Positions 32,938 through 41,377 of a stretch of 64,000 nt of DNA are shown piece by piece (the first letter of the stretch is position 1; each line of letters starts with the position of its first letter). The stretch comes from Salinilacustrithrix flava. GTDB lineage: Bacteria > Actinomycetota > Acidimicrobiia > Acidimicrobiales > Salinilacustritrichaceae. The notes below the pieces were generated by a model, which saw only the letters and a list, made by a program, of their open reading frames with translations, was not told the origin of the DNA and did not search any database. The position numbers and the translations under genes were made by a program. Location of the stretch: positions 248,001 to 312,000 of the forward strand of contig JAMYFF010000001.1 of NCBI GenBank assembly GCA_024128875.1. The letters are read 5' to 3'.

Positions 32938-34455
32938 TCAGTAGACGGCCCGGGTCCCCCGCAGCTCGTGCTTGCGGACCTTGCCGCCGAGGCCGCTCGG
33001 GAGCTCGTCGACGAACCACACCTTCTGCGGGCACTTGTACCGGGCGAGGCGCTGCTCGGCGAACGCGATGATCTCGTCCTCCTCGAGCGACGCCCCCTCG
33101 GCGGCCACGACGTAGGCCTTCACCGCCTCGCCGGAGTGGGGGTGCTGGACGCCCACCACGGCCGCCGACGCCACCCCCGGGTGCTCGACGAGGACGCTCT
33201 CCACCTCGGCCGGGTACACGTTGAACCCGGACACGATGATGAGGTCCTTCAACCGGTCGACGATGAAGAGGAACCCGTCGTCGTCGACCACGGCCAGGTC
33301 GCCGGTCTTGAGCCAGCCGTCGGACGTGAGGGCCTGGGCGGTGGCCTCCTCGTCGCCCCAGTAGCCGTGGAACACGTTGGGGCCCTGCACCCGGATCTCC
33401 CCGACGTCGCCGACGAGGACGTCGTGGTCGCCGGCATCGGTGAGGCGGACCTTCACCCCGGGCAGCGGCGCGCCGATGCTGCCGGGCGGGGCGGGGATGC
33501 CGGTGGCGGTGGTGACGACCGGCGACGCCTCGGTGAGCCCGTAGCCCTCGTCGATCGACAGGCCGAAGCGCTCCTGCACCAGGGCGCGCACCGCCGGGTC
33601 CAGCTTCGCCGCGCCCGAACCCGCGATGCGGACCGTGCGCAGGGCATCGCCGTCGGCGCCGGGCAGGTGGGCCCACGCCGACCACATCGCCGGGGCCCCG
33701 GCGATGATCGTGACCTGGTGCTTCTTGACCGACTCGAGCGCGGACTCGGGGTCGAAGCGCTCCACCGCGAGCACGGCGCCCCCGGTGTGCAGCGCCATGT
33801 CGAGCACCACGTTGAGGCCGAAGATGTGGAAGAACGGCAGCACGCCGAAGGTGATGTCGTCGCTGCGCTGCTCCCGGTACGGGTTGGCCTGGAGCTGCTC
33901 GAGGTTCGCCATGAGGTTGCCGTGGCTGAGCTTGGCGGCGCGGGGGAAGCCGGCGGTGCCGGAGGTGAACATGAGCACGGCGAGGTCGTCGGCCTCTCGC
34001 GGCACGATCGGCGTGGGCTCGGCGGTCATGAGGTCGTCGAGGCGCACGGCCCCCTCGACCACGAGGTCCCCCGGGTCCGACTGCACGACGAGGCGCAGGT
34101 CGGGCACCGCCGCCCGGTCGATGTCGGGCAGCACCCGCTTGCCCGTCGGGCCGACGATGACCCCGACGACGCCGACGTCGGCGAGCTCGTTGGTGACCTC
34201 GGGGCCGGGGCTGGCCGGGTTGATCGGCACCGCGACCGCGCCCACGCCGAGGATGGCGAGCCAGCTGACCACGAAGTACCAGTTGTTGGCGGCCACGACG
34301 GCGACCCGGTCCCCGGGCTCGATCCCGGCCTCGACCAGACCGCCCCGCAGGCGCCCGGCCTGCTCGCGCAGCTCGCCGTAGGTGGTCTCCTTGCCACGGG
34401 AGATGAGCGCCACGCTCGTGGCTGGGTGGTCGGCACAGATCTCGGCGAGGTTCAC
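32938..34455 (-). CDS. Acyl-CoA synthetase (AMP-forming), fatty-acid type
   Basis: The 505-residue enzyme activates a carboxylic acid as acyl-adenylate and transfers it to CoA. It has the P-loop motif MFTSGTAGFPRAAKLSHGN near residue 160, YGLTEASPVV near 300, the TGDLAVVDDDGFLFIVDRLKDLI motif near 385 and the C-terminal lysine motif GKVRKHELR, so all catalytic elements are present. GTG 34455 gives an N-terminus starting with the short VNLAEICADHP helix of this family. It is divergent from an ABC transporter. Chain length preference cannot be told. Confidence 0.93.
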   Translation of the reverse strand: MNLAEICADHPATSVALISRGKETTYGELREQAGRLRGGLVEAGIEPGDRVAVVAANNWYFVVSWLAILGVGAVAVPINPASPGPEVTNELADVGVVGVIVGPTGKRVLPDIDRAAVPDLRLVVQSDPGDLVVEGAVRLDDLMTAEPTPIVPREADDLAVLMFTSGTAGFPRAAKLSHGNLMANLEQLQANPYREQRSDDITFGVLPFFHIFGLNVVLDMALHTGGAVLAVERFDPESALESVKKHQVTIIAGAPAMWSAWAHLPGADGDALRTVRIAGSGAAKLDPAVRALVQERFGLSIDEGYGLTEASPVVTTATGIPAPPGSIGAPLPGVKVRLTDAGDHDVLVGDVGEIRVQGPNVFHGYWGDEEATAQALTSDGWLKTGDLAVVDDDGFLFIVDRLKDLIIVSGFNVYPAEVESVLVEHPGVASAAVVGVQHPHSGEAVKAYVVAAEGASLEEDEIIAFAEQRLARYKCPQKVWFVDELPSGLGGKVRKHELRGTRAVY

Positions 34456-34519
34456 GCCCGGCAGTTCAGCACGTGAGCAGCGTGCGATGCCGCCGCGTGC
34501 TCCCCGGTAGACATGCGAC

Positions 34520-35503
34520 GTGCACGACGGGATCGTCACCGAGGGCCTGACCCGCCTGTTCCCCGGCGGGGTCGGCCTGGCCGACCTGTCGCTGGAGGTC
34601 GCGTCCGGCGAGGTGCTGGCGCTGCTCGGCCCCAACGGGGCGGGCAAGACCACGACCGTGCGGCTGCTCAACGGCGTGCTCCGGCCCGACCGGGGCCACG
34701 CCCGGGTCCTCGGCCTCGACCCGGCCACCCACGGCGACGAGCTGCGCCGGCGCACGGGGGTGCTCACCGAGCACGCCGGTCTCGACGACCGCCTCACCGC
34801 CCGGGAGAACCTGCACTACGCCGCCCGCATCCGCGGCATCACCGGCCCGGCCGTGGAGGCCCGCATCGGCGAGCTGCTCGACCGCTTCGGCATGGGCGAG
34901 CGCGCCGACCAGCCCGTGCGGGGCGCCTCCACCGGGCAGCGCAAGCGCCTGGGCCTGGCCCGCTCGCTCCTGCACGACCCCGAGGTCCTCTTCCTCGACG
35001 AGCCCACCTCCGGGCTCGACCCGACCGCCACGCGGGACGTGGTGGAGCTGATCGGCTCCCTCGCCACCGAGCACGGCCGCACGATCGTGCTGGCCACCCA
35101 CTTCCTCGGGGAGGCCGGCCGGCTGGCGGACCGCATGGCCGTGCTCGACCGCGGCGAGCTGGTCGCCTACGGGCGACCGGCCGACCTGGCCGACGACCTG
35201 TGGGACGGGCTCGAGGCCGAGGTCGACCTCGGGGCGCGGGCCACGACCGAGCAGCTCGACGTCGTCGCCTCCGTGATCGGGGTCCACACCGTCGAGCCGT
35301 CACCGGCGGGCGCCGTCCTGCGCGTGGCCGGGCGGGACGTGCTCCCCCACGTGGTCGCTCGCCTCGTCGGGGCCGGAGCGCCGGTCTACGCGGCCGTGCC
35401 CCGACCGCCGACCCTCGAGGACGTCTACTTCGAGATCGAGGCCCGACGGGCCGCCTCCGCCGGGTTGCCGCCGGCACCGGACCCGCGGGGCGTGCCGACG
35501 TGA
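34520..35503 (+). CDS. ABC-2 type transporter ATP-binding protein
   Basis: The 327-residue ATPase has Walker A GPNGAGKTT near residue 38, the signature-region GASTGQRKRLGLARSLLHDP near 137, Walker B VLFLDEPTSGLDP near 160 and the H-switch ATHFLGEAGRLADRM near 195. The signature motif reads STGQ in place of SGGQ. A C-terminal 100-residue domain resembles the accessory domain of drug or polysaccharide exporters (DrrA-like). It overlaps the permease gene as GTGA. The start is GTG 34520, with a weak TAGACA box six bases upstream. Confidence 0.92.
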   Translation: MHDGIVTEGLTRLFPGGVGLADLSLEVASGEVLALLGPNGAGKTTTVRLLNGVLRPDRGHARVLGLDPATHGDELRRRTGVLTEHAGLDDRLTARENLHYAARIRGITGPAVEARIGELLDRFGMGERADQPVRGASTGQRKRLGLARSLLHDPEVLFLDEPTSGLDPTATRDVVELIGSLATEHGRTIVLATHFLGEAGRLADRMAVLDRGELVAYGRPADLADDLWDGLEAEVDLGARATTEQLDVVASVIGVHTVEPSPAGAVLRVAGRDVLPHVVARLVGAGAPVYAAVPRPPTLEDVYFEIEARRAASAGLPPAPDPRGVPT

Positions 35504-36312
35504 CCCGCACCGACTGGACCGCGGTGTGGGGCGTGGTGGCCAAGGACCTGCGCGCCGTCGTGCGCTCCAAGTCCGTCGTCATCCCGATGCTGGCCGTGCC
35601 CGTGCTGCTGATGGTGTTCCTGCCCGGCGCCATCGGCCTCGCCGCCCGAGCCGCCCCCGGCGTGCAGGTCGAGCGCCTGCTCGGCGACGTGCCCGGCGAC
35701 CTGGCCCGCCCGATCCTGGACCTGCCGGTCGAGGAGCAGCTGATCGTCCTGGTGAACGGCTACCTGCTGGCCCCGCTGTTCCTGATCGTGCCGCTCATGG
35801 TGTCGGCCGTGCTCGCCGCGGACGCGTTCGCCGGCGAGAAGGAGCGCAAGACCCTCGAGTCGCTGCTGCACTCCTCCATCCGCGACCGGGACCTGTTCCT
35901 GGCCAAGTTCCTCTCCGCGTTCCTGCCCGCCCTCGCCGTGTCCTGGCTCGGGTTCCTCGCCTTCGTGATCGTCGCCAACGGCGTGGCCTGGCCGGTCATG
36001 GGCCGGGTCTTCGTCCCGACCCGGTTGTGGGGCGTGATGATCCTGTGGGTCGCGCCCGCCGTCGCCACCCTCGGCCTGGCCGTGATGGTGCGCGTGTCGG
36101 CCCGGACCCACACCGCCCAGGAGGCCAACCAGCTCGGCGGCGCGGTGATCCTCCCGCTGATCTTCCTCGCCGTCGGCCAGTCCACCGGGCTGCTGCTGGT
36201 GACGCTGCCGATCGCCGTCGGCATCGGCGCCGTGATCTGGGCCGTCGCCCTGCTGCTGCTGCGGGGCGGCGTGAAGCGCTTCACCCGGGACGCCCTCGTC
36301 GCCCAGGTCTGA
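35500..36312 (+). CDS. ABC-2 type transporter permease
   Basis: The 270-residue membrane protein has six predicted helices: near residues 26-48, 88-110, 138-165, 185-203, 212-228 and 232-252. It has the AGEKERKTLESLLHSSIRDRDLFLAKF loop typical of ABC-2 permeases. It pairs with the ATPase that overlaps it by four bases and probably exports a lipid, drug or sodium ion; NatB-like and DrrB-like relatives look alike at this level. GTG 35500 is set by the GTGA overlap. Confidence 0.9.
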   Translation: MTRTDWTAVWGVVAKDLRAVVRSKSVVIPMLAVPVLLMVFLPGAIGLAARAAPGVQVERLLGDVPGDLARPILDLPVEEQLIVLVNGYLLAPLFLIVPLMVSAVLAADAFAGEKERKTLESLLHSSIRDRDLFLAKFLSAFLPALAVSWLGFLAFVIVANGVAWPVMGRVFVPTRLWGVMILWVAPAVATLGLAVMVRVSARTHTAQEANQLGGAVILPLIFLAVGQSTGLLLVTLPIAVGIGAVIWAVALLLLRGGVKRFTRDALVAQV

Positions 36313-36313
36313 A

Positions 36314-36330
36314 CGAACCCGGCAATCCGG
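36314..36330. promoter_or_regulatory. 17-base motif shared with 53915-53931
   Basis: CGAACCCGGCAATCCGG occurs here and, with one change, before the lipase/acyl-CoA synthetase fusion gene. It lies 27 bases before the ferritin-like gene. Confidence 0.35.
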
Positions 36331-36357
36331 ACAGGGCGGGCACTCCGAACATCGGGT

Positions 36358-37140
36358 GTGCGCTTCGACCTGGCCGCCTACAAGGAATCCACCGACCGGC
36401 TCGACGTCGGGGGCATCGACTTCGACGCCTTCCACGACCAGCCCCTCGCCCCCGAGCACCTCCGGTGCCTGCGCTACATGCACGACGTCGAGCTCCACAC
36501 GTCCTGCTACCTGCGGAACCTGCTGAACACCCGGGCCCACCACGACCCGGAGATCACCACCTTCCTCACCCTCTGGAACCACGAGGAGCTCTGGCACGGC
36601 GAAGCCCTCGCCCGGGTGCTGGCCGCCCACGACGAGCCCGGGGGCCCGGACCGCGTCGCCTCCATGCGCCGGCGCCTCGGGTGGCGCATCACCGCCAGCC
36701 CGCTGCTGTGGATGGGCTTCTCGGCCATGACCCGGCACTTCCTCGCCATCCACATGACCTTCGGCGTGGTGAACGAGTGGACCACGCAGGCCGGCTACGT
36801 CCGGCTCGCGGCCGAAGCCCGGCACCCCGTGCTCGACGAGCTGCTCCGGCGCATCATGCGCCAGGAGGGCACCCACATCGCCTTCTACCGCTCCCACGCC
36901 GTGGAGCGCCTCGAGGCCAGCGAACGGGCGCAGCGCACCACGCGCCGCGCCGTGCGCGCCCTGTGGAGCCCGGTCGGCGCCTCCGTCATGCCCGAGGCCG
37001 AGACCCGCCACCTCGTGCGCACCCTGTTCTCCGGTGGTGACGGCCGGGCCGTCGCCGATCGCATCGACCGGCGCGTCGACGCGCTGCCCGGCCTGGCCGG
37101 CCTCGACCTGATGGCCGGCGCCCTCGCCCGCTACGCCTGA
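36358..37140 (+). CDS. Ferritin-like diiron protein of unknown activity
   Basis: The 260-residue protein looks like a ferritin-like four-helix carboxylate-bridged diiron protein. Candidate ligands are in DVELHTSCY near residue 42, HEELWHGEAL near 76, a central helix with VNEWTTQAGY near 138 and RQEGTHIAFYRSHA near 172; the ExxH pairs fit two metal ions. The group includes fatty-acid desaturase-like and AurF-like oxygenases. It has no membrane helix. The GTG start at 36358 comes from the first residues, RFDLAAYKEST. It follows the ABC permease by 45 bases and may share its transcript. Confidence 0.75.
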   Translation: MRFDLAAYKESTDRLDVGGIDFDAFHDQPLAPEHLRCLRYMHDVELHTSCYLRNLLNTRAHHDPEITTFLTLWNHEELWHGEALARVLAAHDEPGGPDRVASMRRRLGWRITASPLLWMGFSAMTRHFLAIHMTFGVVNEWTTQAGYVRLAAEARHPVLDELLRRIMRQEGTHIAFYRSHAVERLEASERAQRTTRRAVRALWSPVGASVMPEAETRHLVRTLFSGGDGRAVADRIDRRVDALPGLAGLDLMAGALARYA

Positions 37141-37143
37141 GGC

Positions 37144-37196
37144 CGTTCTGGGGTACCCGGCGTGACCGACGCGGTCGCGGGACGTACCCCAGAACG
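37144..37196. repeat. 53-base dyad element, copy 1
   Basis: Thirteen-base perfect inverted arms (CGTTCTGGGGTAC) flank, with seven-base spacers on both sides, a short inner hairpin GACCG-ACG-CGGTC. A second copy with the same 13-7-5-3-5-7-13 geometry is at 62245-62297. Both lie between convergent genes and may act as two-way terminators. Confidence 0.7.
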
Positions 37197-37206
37197 TCAG
37201 GTCAGG

Positions 37207-37293
37207 TCACGTCAGGAAGACGAGCTGGAGGGTGGCGGCGCCGATGATCAGCAGCAGCAGGATCGCCATGATGATGGTGGTTCCGGGCCTCAT
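37207..37293 (-). CDS. 28-residue single-helix membrane peptide
   Basis: The tiny reading frame encodes MRPGTTIIMAILLLLIIGAA and then TLQLVFLT, that is, a short basic N-terminus and one hydrophobic helix. It is not noise-like: ATG 37293 overlaps the stop of the SAM-dependent enzyme as ATGA, and GGGAGG lies eight bases before it. The dyad element follows eleven bases after the stop. Its function is unknown; such peptides often bind membrane complexes. It is shorter than the limits of most gene finders. Confidence 0.6.
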   Translation of the reverse strand: MRPGTTIIMAILLLLIIGAATLQLVFLT

Positions 37294-38171
37294 GGCCTGC
37301 CTCCCTGGGGGCGTGGTCCGAGGCCGACCGGGGTGGTGATGCCACCGGCGCCCTCGTCGTCGTCGAGGCGCTGCAGTCGCACCTCCTGGCCGGTGCCGAG
37401 GTCGAGCTCGACGTGGGCGGAGCGGCGGTCGAGCGCCACGGTGAGCAGCCCGTAGGAGTCCACGACGAGGCCGACCTCGCCCTCCTTGATGCGGGCGAAC
37501 GCGTCGACCCGCCGGGCGGTCCGCAGCTGGCCGCCGATGCGCAGGCCGATGCGGTCCCCCCAGTCGGCGATGTCGTCGGGGTCCACGTTCAGCTGGCAGT
37601 TGCCGAACCGGTCGATCCACAGCACGTCGCAGACGAGGTCGCCGTCCTCCTCCCGCATGACCGGGATCAGACCCGGCGTGAGCGAGCTCGGGTCGACCAG
37701 GTCGCCCAGCTCGGTCAGCTCGGTGCCGGTGCACAGGGCGGCGGCGACGGGGGCGAAGACGTCGCGGCCGTCGAAGGTCGGGCCCGGCGCCGGCAGGTGG
37801 TAGTCGGTGTTGGTCAGCGACACGGCCCGGCTGGCGCCGCCGGACATCGACACCGCGGGGGCCAGGACGCCGTTGTCCGGCCCGACGAGCACCGACTGGC
37901 CGTCGCCGACCTCGATGGCGATGCCCCGCCGCTCGGTGCCGACCCCCGGGTCGACCACGGCGAGCACGACGCCCGGGCACAGGTACTGGGCGCTGCGGGC
38001 CAGGGCGAGGCCACCGGCGCGCACGTCGTGGGGAGCGATGTCGTGGGTGATGTCGATGACCGCCACGCCCGGTGCGGTGGAGCGCAGGATCGAGTGGACG
38101 ATGCCGACGAACTCGTCGCCCCGGCCGTAGTCGGAGAGGAACGAGATGGTGTCGTAGGTCAGCGGGGTCAT
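37290..38171 (-). CDS. SAM hydroxide adenosyltransferase family protein (DUF62)
   Basis: The 293-residue protein belongs to the DUF62 group, related to fluorinase and chlorinase, which splits S-adenosylmethionine with hydroxide into adenosine and methionine. Family motifs are ISFLSDYGRGDEFVGIV near residue 9, ITHDIAPHDVRAGGLAL near 41, LAVVDPGVGTERRGIAI near 70 and the C-terminal IDRFGNCQLNV near 187. A TAGCGT box nine bases before ATG 38171 suggests a short or missing leader. The role in the cell is not known; it may prevent SAM excess. Confidence 0.92.
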   Translation of the reverse strand: MTPLTYDTISFLSDYGRGDEFVGIVHSILRSTAPGVAVIDITHDIAPHDVRAGGLALARSAQYLCPGVVLAVVDPGVGTERRGIAIEVGDGQSVLVGPDNGVLAPAVSMSGGASRAVSLTNTDYHLPAPGPTFDGRDVFAPVAAALCTGTELTELGDLVDPSSLTPGLIPVMREEDGDLVCDVLWIDRFGNCQLNVDPDDIADWGDRIGLRIGGQLRTARRVDAFARIKEGEVGLVVDSYGLLTVALDRRSAHVELDLGTGQEVRLQRLDDDEGAGGITTPVGLGPRPQGGRP

Positions 38172-38193
38172 GCCCCTCCGACGCTACGTCCGG

Positions 38194-38394
38194 TCATCCC
38201 GCTTCGGTGAACCGGTCGGCGAGGTAGGCATCGAAGTCCTCCTCGCTGATCCGGAACGACTTCCCGATGCGCAGGGCGCGCAGCTCGCCCGACTTGATCA
38301 GCCGGTAGACGGTCATGTCGGACACTCGCAGCGCCTCGGCGACCTCACGGGGGGTGAGGAAACCGGGACGCACAGGACCACTGGCACGGGTCAT
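38194..38394 (-). CDS. Small excisionase-type helix-turn-helix protein
   Basis: The 66-residue protein is almost only a MerR/excisionase-like winged helix: FLTPREVAEALRVSDMTVYRLIKSGELRALRIGKSFRISEEDFDAYL. In actinobacteria such proteins (Rv0500A type, and BldC more distantly) are chromosomal regulators rather than phage excisionases, and no integrase is near. Rv0500A lies next to proC in Mycobacterium tuberculosis; here proC is 3 kb away on the same strand. The start is ATG 38394 with GAGAAGGGG before it. Confidence 0.88.
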   Translation of the reverse strand: MTRASGPVRPGFLTPREVAEALRVSDMTVYRLIKSGELRALRIGKSFRISEEDFDAYLADRFTEAG

Positions 38395-38496
38395 GGAACA
38401 CCCCTTCTCTCCGGGGGAGAGGCTAGGCGACCGTGGCTCCTGTGGCCACTAGCACGTGCTGGGGCCGAAGTGGTGGATGGTGCTGGTGGGGGTGCG

Positions 38497-39519
38497 TCAG
38501 TCCGTGGCGACGGGTTCGCCGAGGTCGTCGGCCTTCACCGCATCGCGCCGGCCCATCGGCTGGGGTTCGCCGACCGTGGAGTCCCTCGCGGTCTGGGCCT
38601 CGAGCTCGCTGTTGATCTCGGCGCCGAGGATGACGGCGAAGGCGGTGACCACGAGCCAGAGCATGAGCACGATGACGGCGCCGATGCTGCCGTAGGTCTC
38701 GCCGTAGCTGCCGAAGTTCGACACGTAGACGGAGAAGGCGATGGAACCGAGGATCCACACGGCGGTGCCGATGACCGCACCCCAGGACACCCACTGCCAG
38801 CGGGGCGCGTCCCGGTCGGGGGCGTAGCGGTACAGCGCGGCGAGGCCGAGGGCGAAGCCCACGGCCAGGCCGACGTAGGAGCCGATCTGGACCAGGGTCT
38901 GGCCGAGCGAGCCGAACGGCAGCTGGTCGGCCACGGTCGGGAGCACGGCGATGACGCCGATGGCGACGGAGGCGAACGCGATGGCGCCGACGGTGAGGCC
39001 GAGCGAGAGCCCGCGCAGCTTCAGGAAGCCGCGGCTCTCGCGTTCGTCGTAGGCGGCGTTGACCGCGCCGATCAGGTGCTTCACACCGGACGACGCGGCC
39101 CACAGCGCGGCGGCGATGCTCACGGCGAGGGTGACGCCGATGCCCTGCTGCTCGGACGTGATGCTCTCGAGCTGGTCGGTGATCAGGCCCCGGGCGTCCT
39201 CGGGCAGGCTGCCCGTGAGGTCGCGGACCTGCTGGGCCACCTGGTCGGGGTCGGCGAAGATGCCGTACAGCGAGACCAGCGCCGCGAGCGCCGGGAACAG
39301 CGCGAGCAGCAAGAAGAAGGCGACGCCGGCGGAGAGCAGGGGGACCTGGTCCTCCTTGACCTCTCCCTTGACGCGCAGGGCGACGTCCTTCCAGCCGCTG
39401 GCCGGCACGTCGCCGGGACCCTCGGCGTCCCGACCGCGGTCGTCGCCGCGGTCGGGATGCCGTCGGGGGTGGTCGTCCTCGGTGAGGTCGATCAGCTCGT
39501 CGTCGGTGCGGGTCGCCAT
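38497..39519 (-). CDS. YihY/BrkB-family inner membrane protein
   Basis: The 340-residue membrane protein has six predicted helices between residues 55 and 300 and BrkB-family motifs: KEDQVPLLSAGVAFFLLLALFPALAALVSLYG near residue 53 and WGAVIGTAVWILGSIAFSVYVSNF near 245. The 50-residue N-terminus and the 30-residue C-terminus are charged. The function of the family is unsettled; it is not the RNase BN once proposed. It follows DUF3618 and holin-like proteins, a grouping common in high-GC actinobacteria and probably tied to envelope stress. Confidence 0.9.
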   Translation of the reverse strand: MATRTDDELIDLTEDDHPRRHPDRGDDRGRDAEGPGDVPASGWKDVALRVKGEVKEDQVPLLSAGVAFFLLLALFPALAALVSLYGIFADPDQVAQQVRDLTGSLPEDARGLITDQLESITSEQQGIGVTLAVSIAAALWAASSGVKHLIGAVNAAYDERESRGFLKLRGLSLGLTVGAIAFASVAIGVIAVLPTVADQLPFGSLGQTLVQIGSYVGLAVGFALGLAALYRYAPDRDAPRWQWVSWGAVIGTAVWILGSIAFSVYVSNFGSYGETYGSIGAVIVLMLWLVVTAFAVILGAEINSELEAQTARDSTVGEPQPMGRRDAVKADDLGEPVATD

Positions 39520-39524
39520 CGTGC

Positions 39525-40103
39525 TCAGGCTCCGGTCTGGCGGCGGGCCTGGTCCTCGACCTCGGCCTTGACGTCTTCGGCCGCGCCCTGGGCGTGGCCC
39601 TTGACGGCGTCGGAGCGGTCGCTGACGTCGGAGGCGACCTCGTCCTTGGCGTGGCGGCCGTCCTCGGCGATGTGCTCCTTGGCCTCGCCGACGCGCTCTC
39701 CGACCTGGTCGGAGACGGCGCTGGCCGACTCCTGCACGTGCTCCCGGATGGGGGCCTGGGCCTTGGACTGCACCTCGCGGGCCAGCCTGTTCTCGGTACG
39801 GCTCTCGGGCAGCACCGATCCGGCGAGGAGGCCGGTGCCGAAGGCGATCAGACCGGCAGCGAGCGGGTTGCCCTGGCTCTGGCGCTTCACGGCGTCCGTG
39901 GCCCCTCCGGCCGAGTCGGCCACCGAGTGGCGTGCGTCGCCGGCGGTGCCCATGACGGTGTCCTTGGTGTTGGACACGGCGCCCTTCAGTCGCTCGGTGA
40001 GGCGGCCGGGGCCGGCCCGGTCACCGATGTCGTCGAGGGTGCGGTCCATGCGACCGCGGGTGGTCTGGATCTCTGCGGTCAGCTCATCCGTGCGCGTAGC
40101 CAT
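39525..40103 (-). CDS. DUF3618 protein with coiled, apolipoprotein-like tail
   Basis: The 192-residue protein starts with a DUF3618 segment (RTDELTAEIQTTRGRMDRTLDDIGDR), has a weak helix near residues 82-98 (LAAGLIAFGTGLLAGSVLP), and ends in a charged helical stretch with repeated 11-residue-like periodicity (EHVQESASAVSDQVGERVGE). It probably associates with the membrane. ATG 40103 lies inside the 3' end of the holin-like gene, 25 bases of overlap. It precedes the BrkB gene by five bases, so the four genes form one operon. Confidence 0.85.
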   Translation of the reverse strand: MATRTDELTAEIQTTRGRMDRTLDDIGDRAGPGRLTERLKGAVSNTKDTVMGTAGDARHSVADSAGGATDAVKRQSQGNPLAAGLIAFGTGLLAGSVLPESRTENRLAREVQSKAQAPIREHVQESASAVSDQVGERVGEAKEHIAEDGRHAKDEVASDVSDRSDAVKGHAQGAAEDVKAEVEDQARRQTGA

Positions 40104-40513
40104 GAGAAGTCCTCCTTGAGGGTTTCGATCGTCTTGTGCGGCACCGGGTTCAGCGCCTTCAGGTTCTTCTTCCCGACCATGAACGCGATGCCGGCGCCGA
40201 GCGCCAGGACGAGTCCCACGATGAGGAATGCGAGGCCGGCCGGCATGAGCTCGGCGAGCCCGAGGCCGGCGGCGACGGCCAGGACGGCGAGGGCGAGGTA
40301 GCCGACGAGGGCGGCCGCACCGAAGCCGGCGCCGACGCCGGTGGCGTGCTGGGTCGACTCCTTGATCTCGGCCTTGGCCAGCGCGACCTCCTGGCGGACC
40401 AGGAGCGCGGCCTCCTCGCTGAGCTCGCCGAGCAGCGCGCCGATCTCCGTCTCGGGAGACGGGGCGTCGCGCACCGGCCGACGGCCGTTGGTGCGTGCTT
40501 CGGCGAGGGTCAT
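40079..40513 (-). CDS. Phage-holin-like superfamily III membrane protein (DUF1469)
   Basis: The 144-residue protein has an amphipathic N-terminal helix (EIGALLGELSEEAALLVRQEVALAKAEIKE) and two transmembrane helices near residues 58-82 and 88-112, the plan of the actinobacterial holin-X family. Despite the name, these are chromosomal envelope proteins; no lysis genes are near. It overlaps the upstream gene as ATGA and the downstream DUF3618 gene by 25 bases. It may work with that protein at the membrane. Confidence 0.87.
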   Translation of the reverse strand: MTLAEARTNGRRPVRDAPSPETEIGALLGELSEEAALLVRQEVALAKAEIKESTQHATGVGAGFGAAALVGYLALAVLAVAAGLGLAELMPAGLAFLIVGLVLALGAGIAFMVGKKNLKALNPVPHKTIETLKEDFSWLRARMS

Positions 40514-41241
40514 CGGCGCATCTCCCCACCGGCGAAGGACTCGTTGCGGGGCGACGGCGCGACGCGGCTGGGGCCGTCACCCGTCAGGTCGATCTCCCGG
40601 TCCGGCCCGGACGAGTCGGCGCCCGGCTGCTCCGGGACCTGCTGGGGGTGGTCCCCGTTGCGCAGGATCCGCCCGAGGGCGAAGCCGGCACCGGCCGAAG
40701 CGAGCAGGAAGCCGCCCGGGCTGCGCTGGGCGAAGCTGCGGACACCCGACAGGGCGCCCTCGATGCCGTCGCGCTCGAGGCGCTCGACCACACCATCCAG
40801 GGAGCCAGCGGCGCGCTGGAGGTAGTCCGCGGTGGCGTCCCGGGGCGAGTCACCCGAGCTCATGGCCTGCAGGTCGTCGCGGAAGCGGGCGATCGCACCG
40901 GCGGCCACCTCGGACTGGCGGTCGGCCTGCTGGCGCACCGCATCCCGGGCTTCGTCGACGACGTCGCGGACCTCGGACCTCGCCGTCTCGGCGACGTCCC
41001 TGGCCTGGTCGGCGGCGTGCTGGGCGGCGTCCTCGACCTCGCTGCGGGCATGGCCGGCGACCTCACGACCGCTGTCCTTGGCGTGCGAGCCCGTGCCGCT
41101 GCCCTGCTGCTCGTCAGCCCAGTTCGGCGAGCCGAGATCCGGCGGCGGCGAGGCCAGCGGGGGCCCGCCGTCAGGGGTGGGCGGCGCGGTCGGCCGGGTG
41201 GCCGTGCCGGGGATGACGTCATCCGGTCGGTGGTTGCTCAT
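40510..41241 (-). CDS. Unknown helical protein of the DUF3618/holin cluster
   Basis: This 243-residue protein has a Pro-rich N-terminus (residues 1-55), a long Ala/Arg/Glu helical region (65-130) resembling late-embryogenesis-type repeats (SEVEDAAQHAADQARDVAETARSEV), and a weakly hydrophobic segment near 190-205 (GGFLLASAGAGFALGRIL). A similar end occurs in the DUF3618 protein, so the two may be related. ATG 41241 is preceded by AGGAGCGCC. It is the first gene of the envelope cluster. No enzyme motif is visible. Confidence 0.8.
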   Translation of the reverse strand: MSNHRPDDVIPGTATRPTAPPTPDGGPPLASPPPDLGSPNWADEQQGSGTGSHAKDSGREVAGHARSEVEDAAQHAADQARDVAETARSEVRDVVDEARDAVRQQADRQSEVAAGAIARFRDDLQAMSSGDSPRDATADYLQRAAGSLDGVVERLERDGIEGALSGVRSFAQRSPGGFLLASAGAGFALGRILRNGDHPQQVPEQPGADSSGPDREIDLTGDGPSRVAPSPRNESFAGGEMRR

Positions 41242-41377
41242 GTGGCGCTCCTGGGGTCGTCGTGCCATCGGTCGCTACCCGAGGCGCGACGCGGCACAGA
41301 ACGGATCGCGCCCAATGGCACGCCCCTCGCCGGTTCTTCGCGGGGTTCCGCCCGGTTTCGGGGGGCTTCGCCGCCGC

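Noticed and set aside
38194..38394. Excisionase-type protein as a sign of an integrated element
   Set aside because: No integrase, attachment repeats or phage genes are near, and such small proteins are common chromosomal regulators in actinobacteria.
40079..40513. Holin-like protein as a prophage remnant
   Set aside because: The family is a normal chromosomal membrane protein next to DUF3618 and BrkB genes; no lysin or structural gene occurs.
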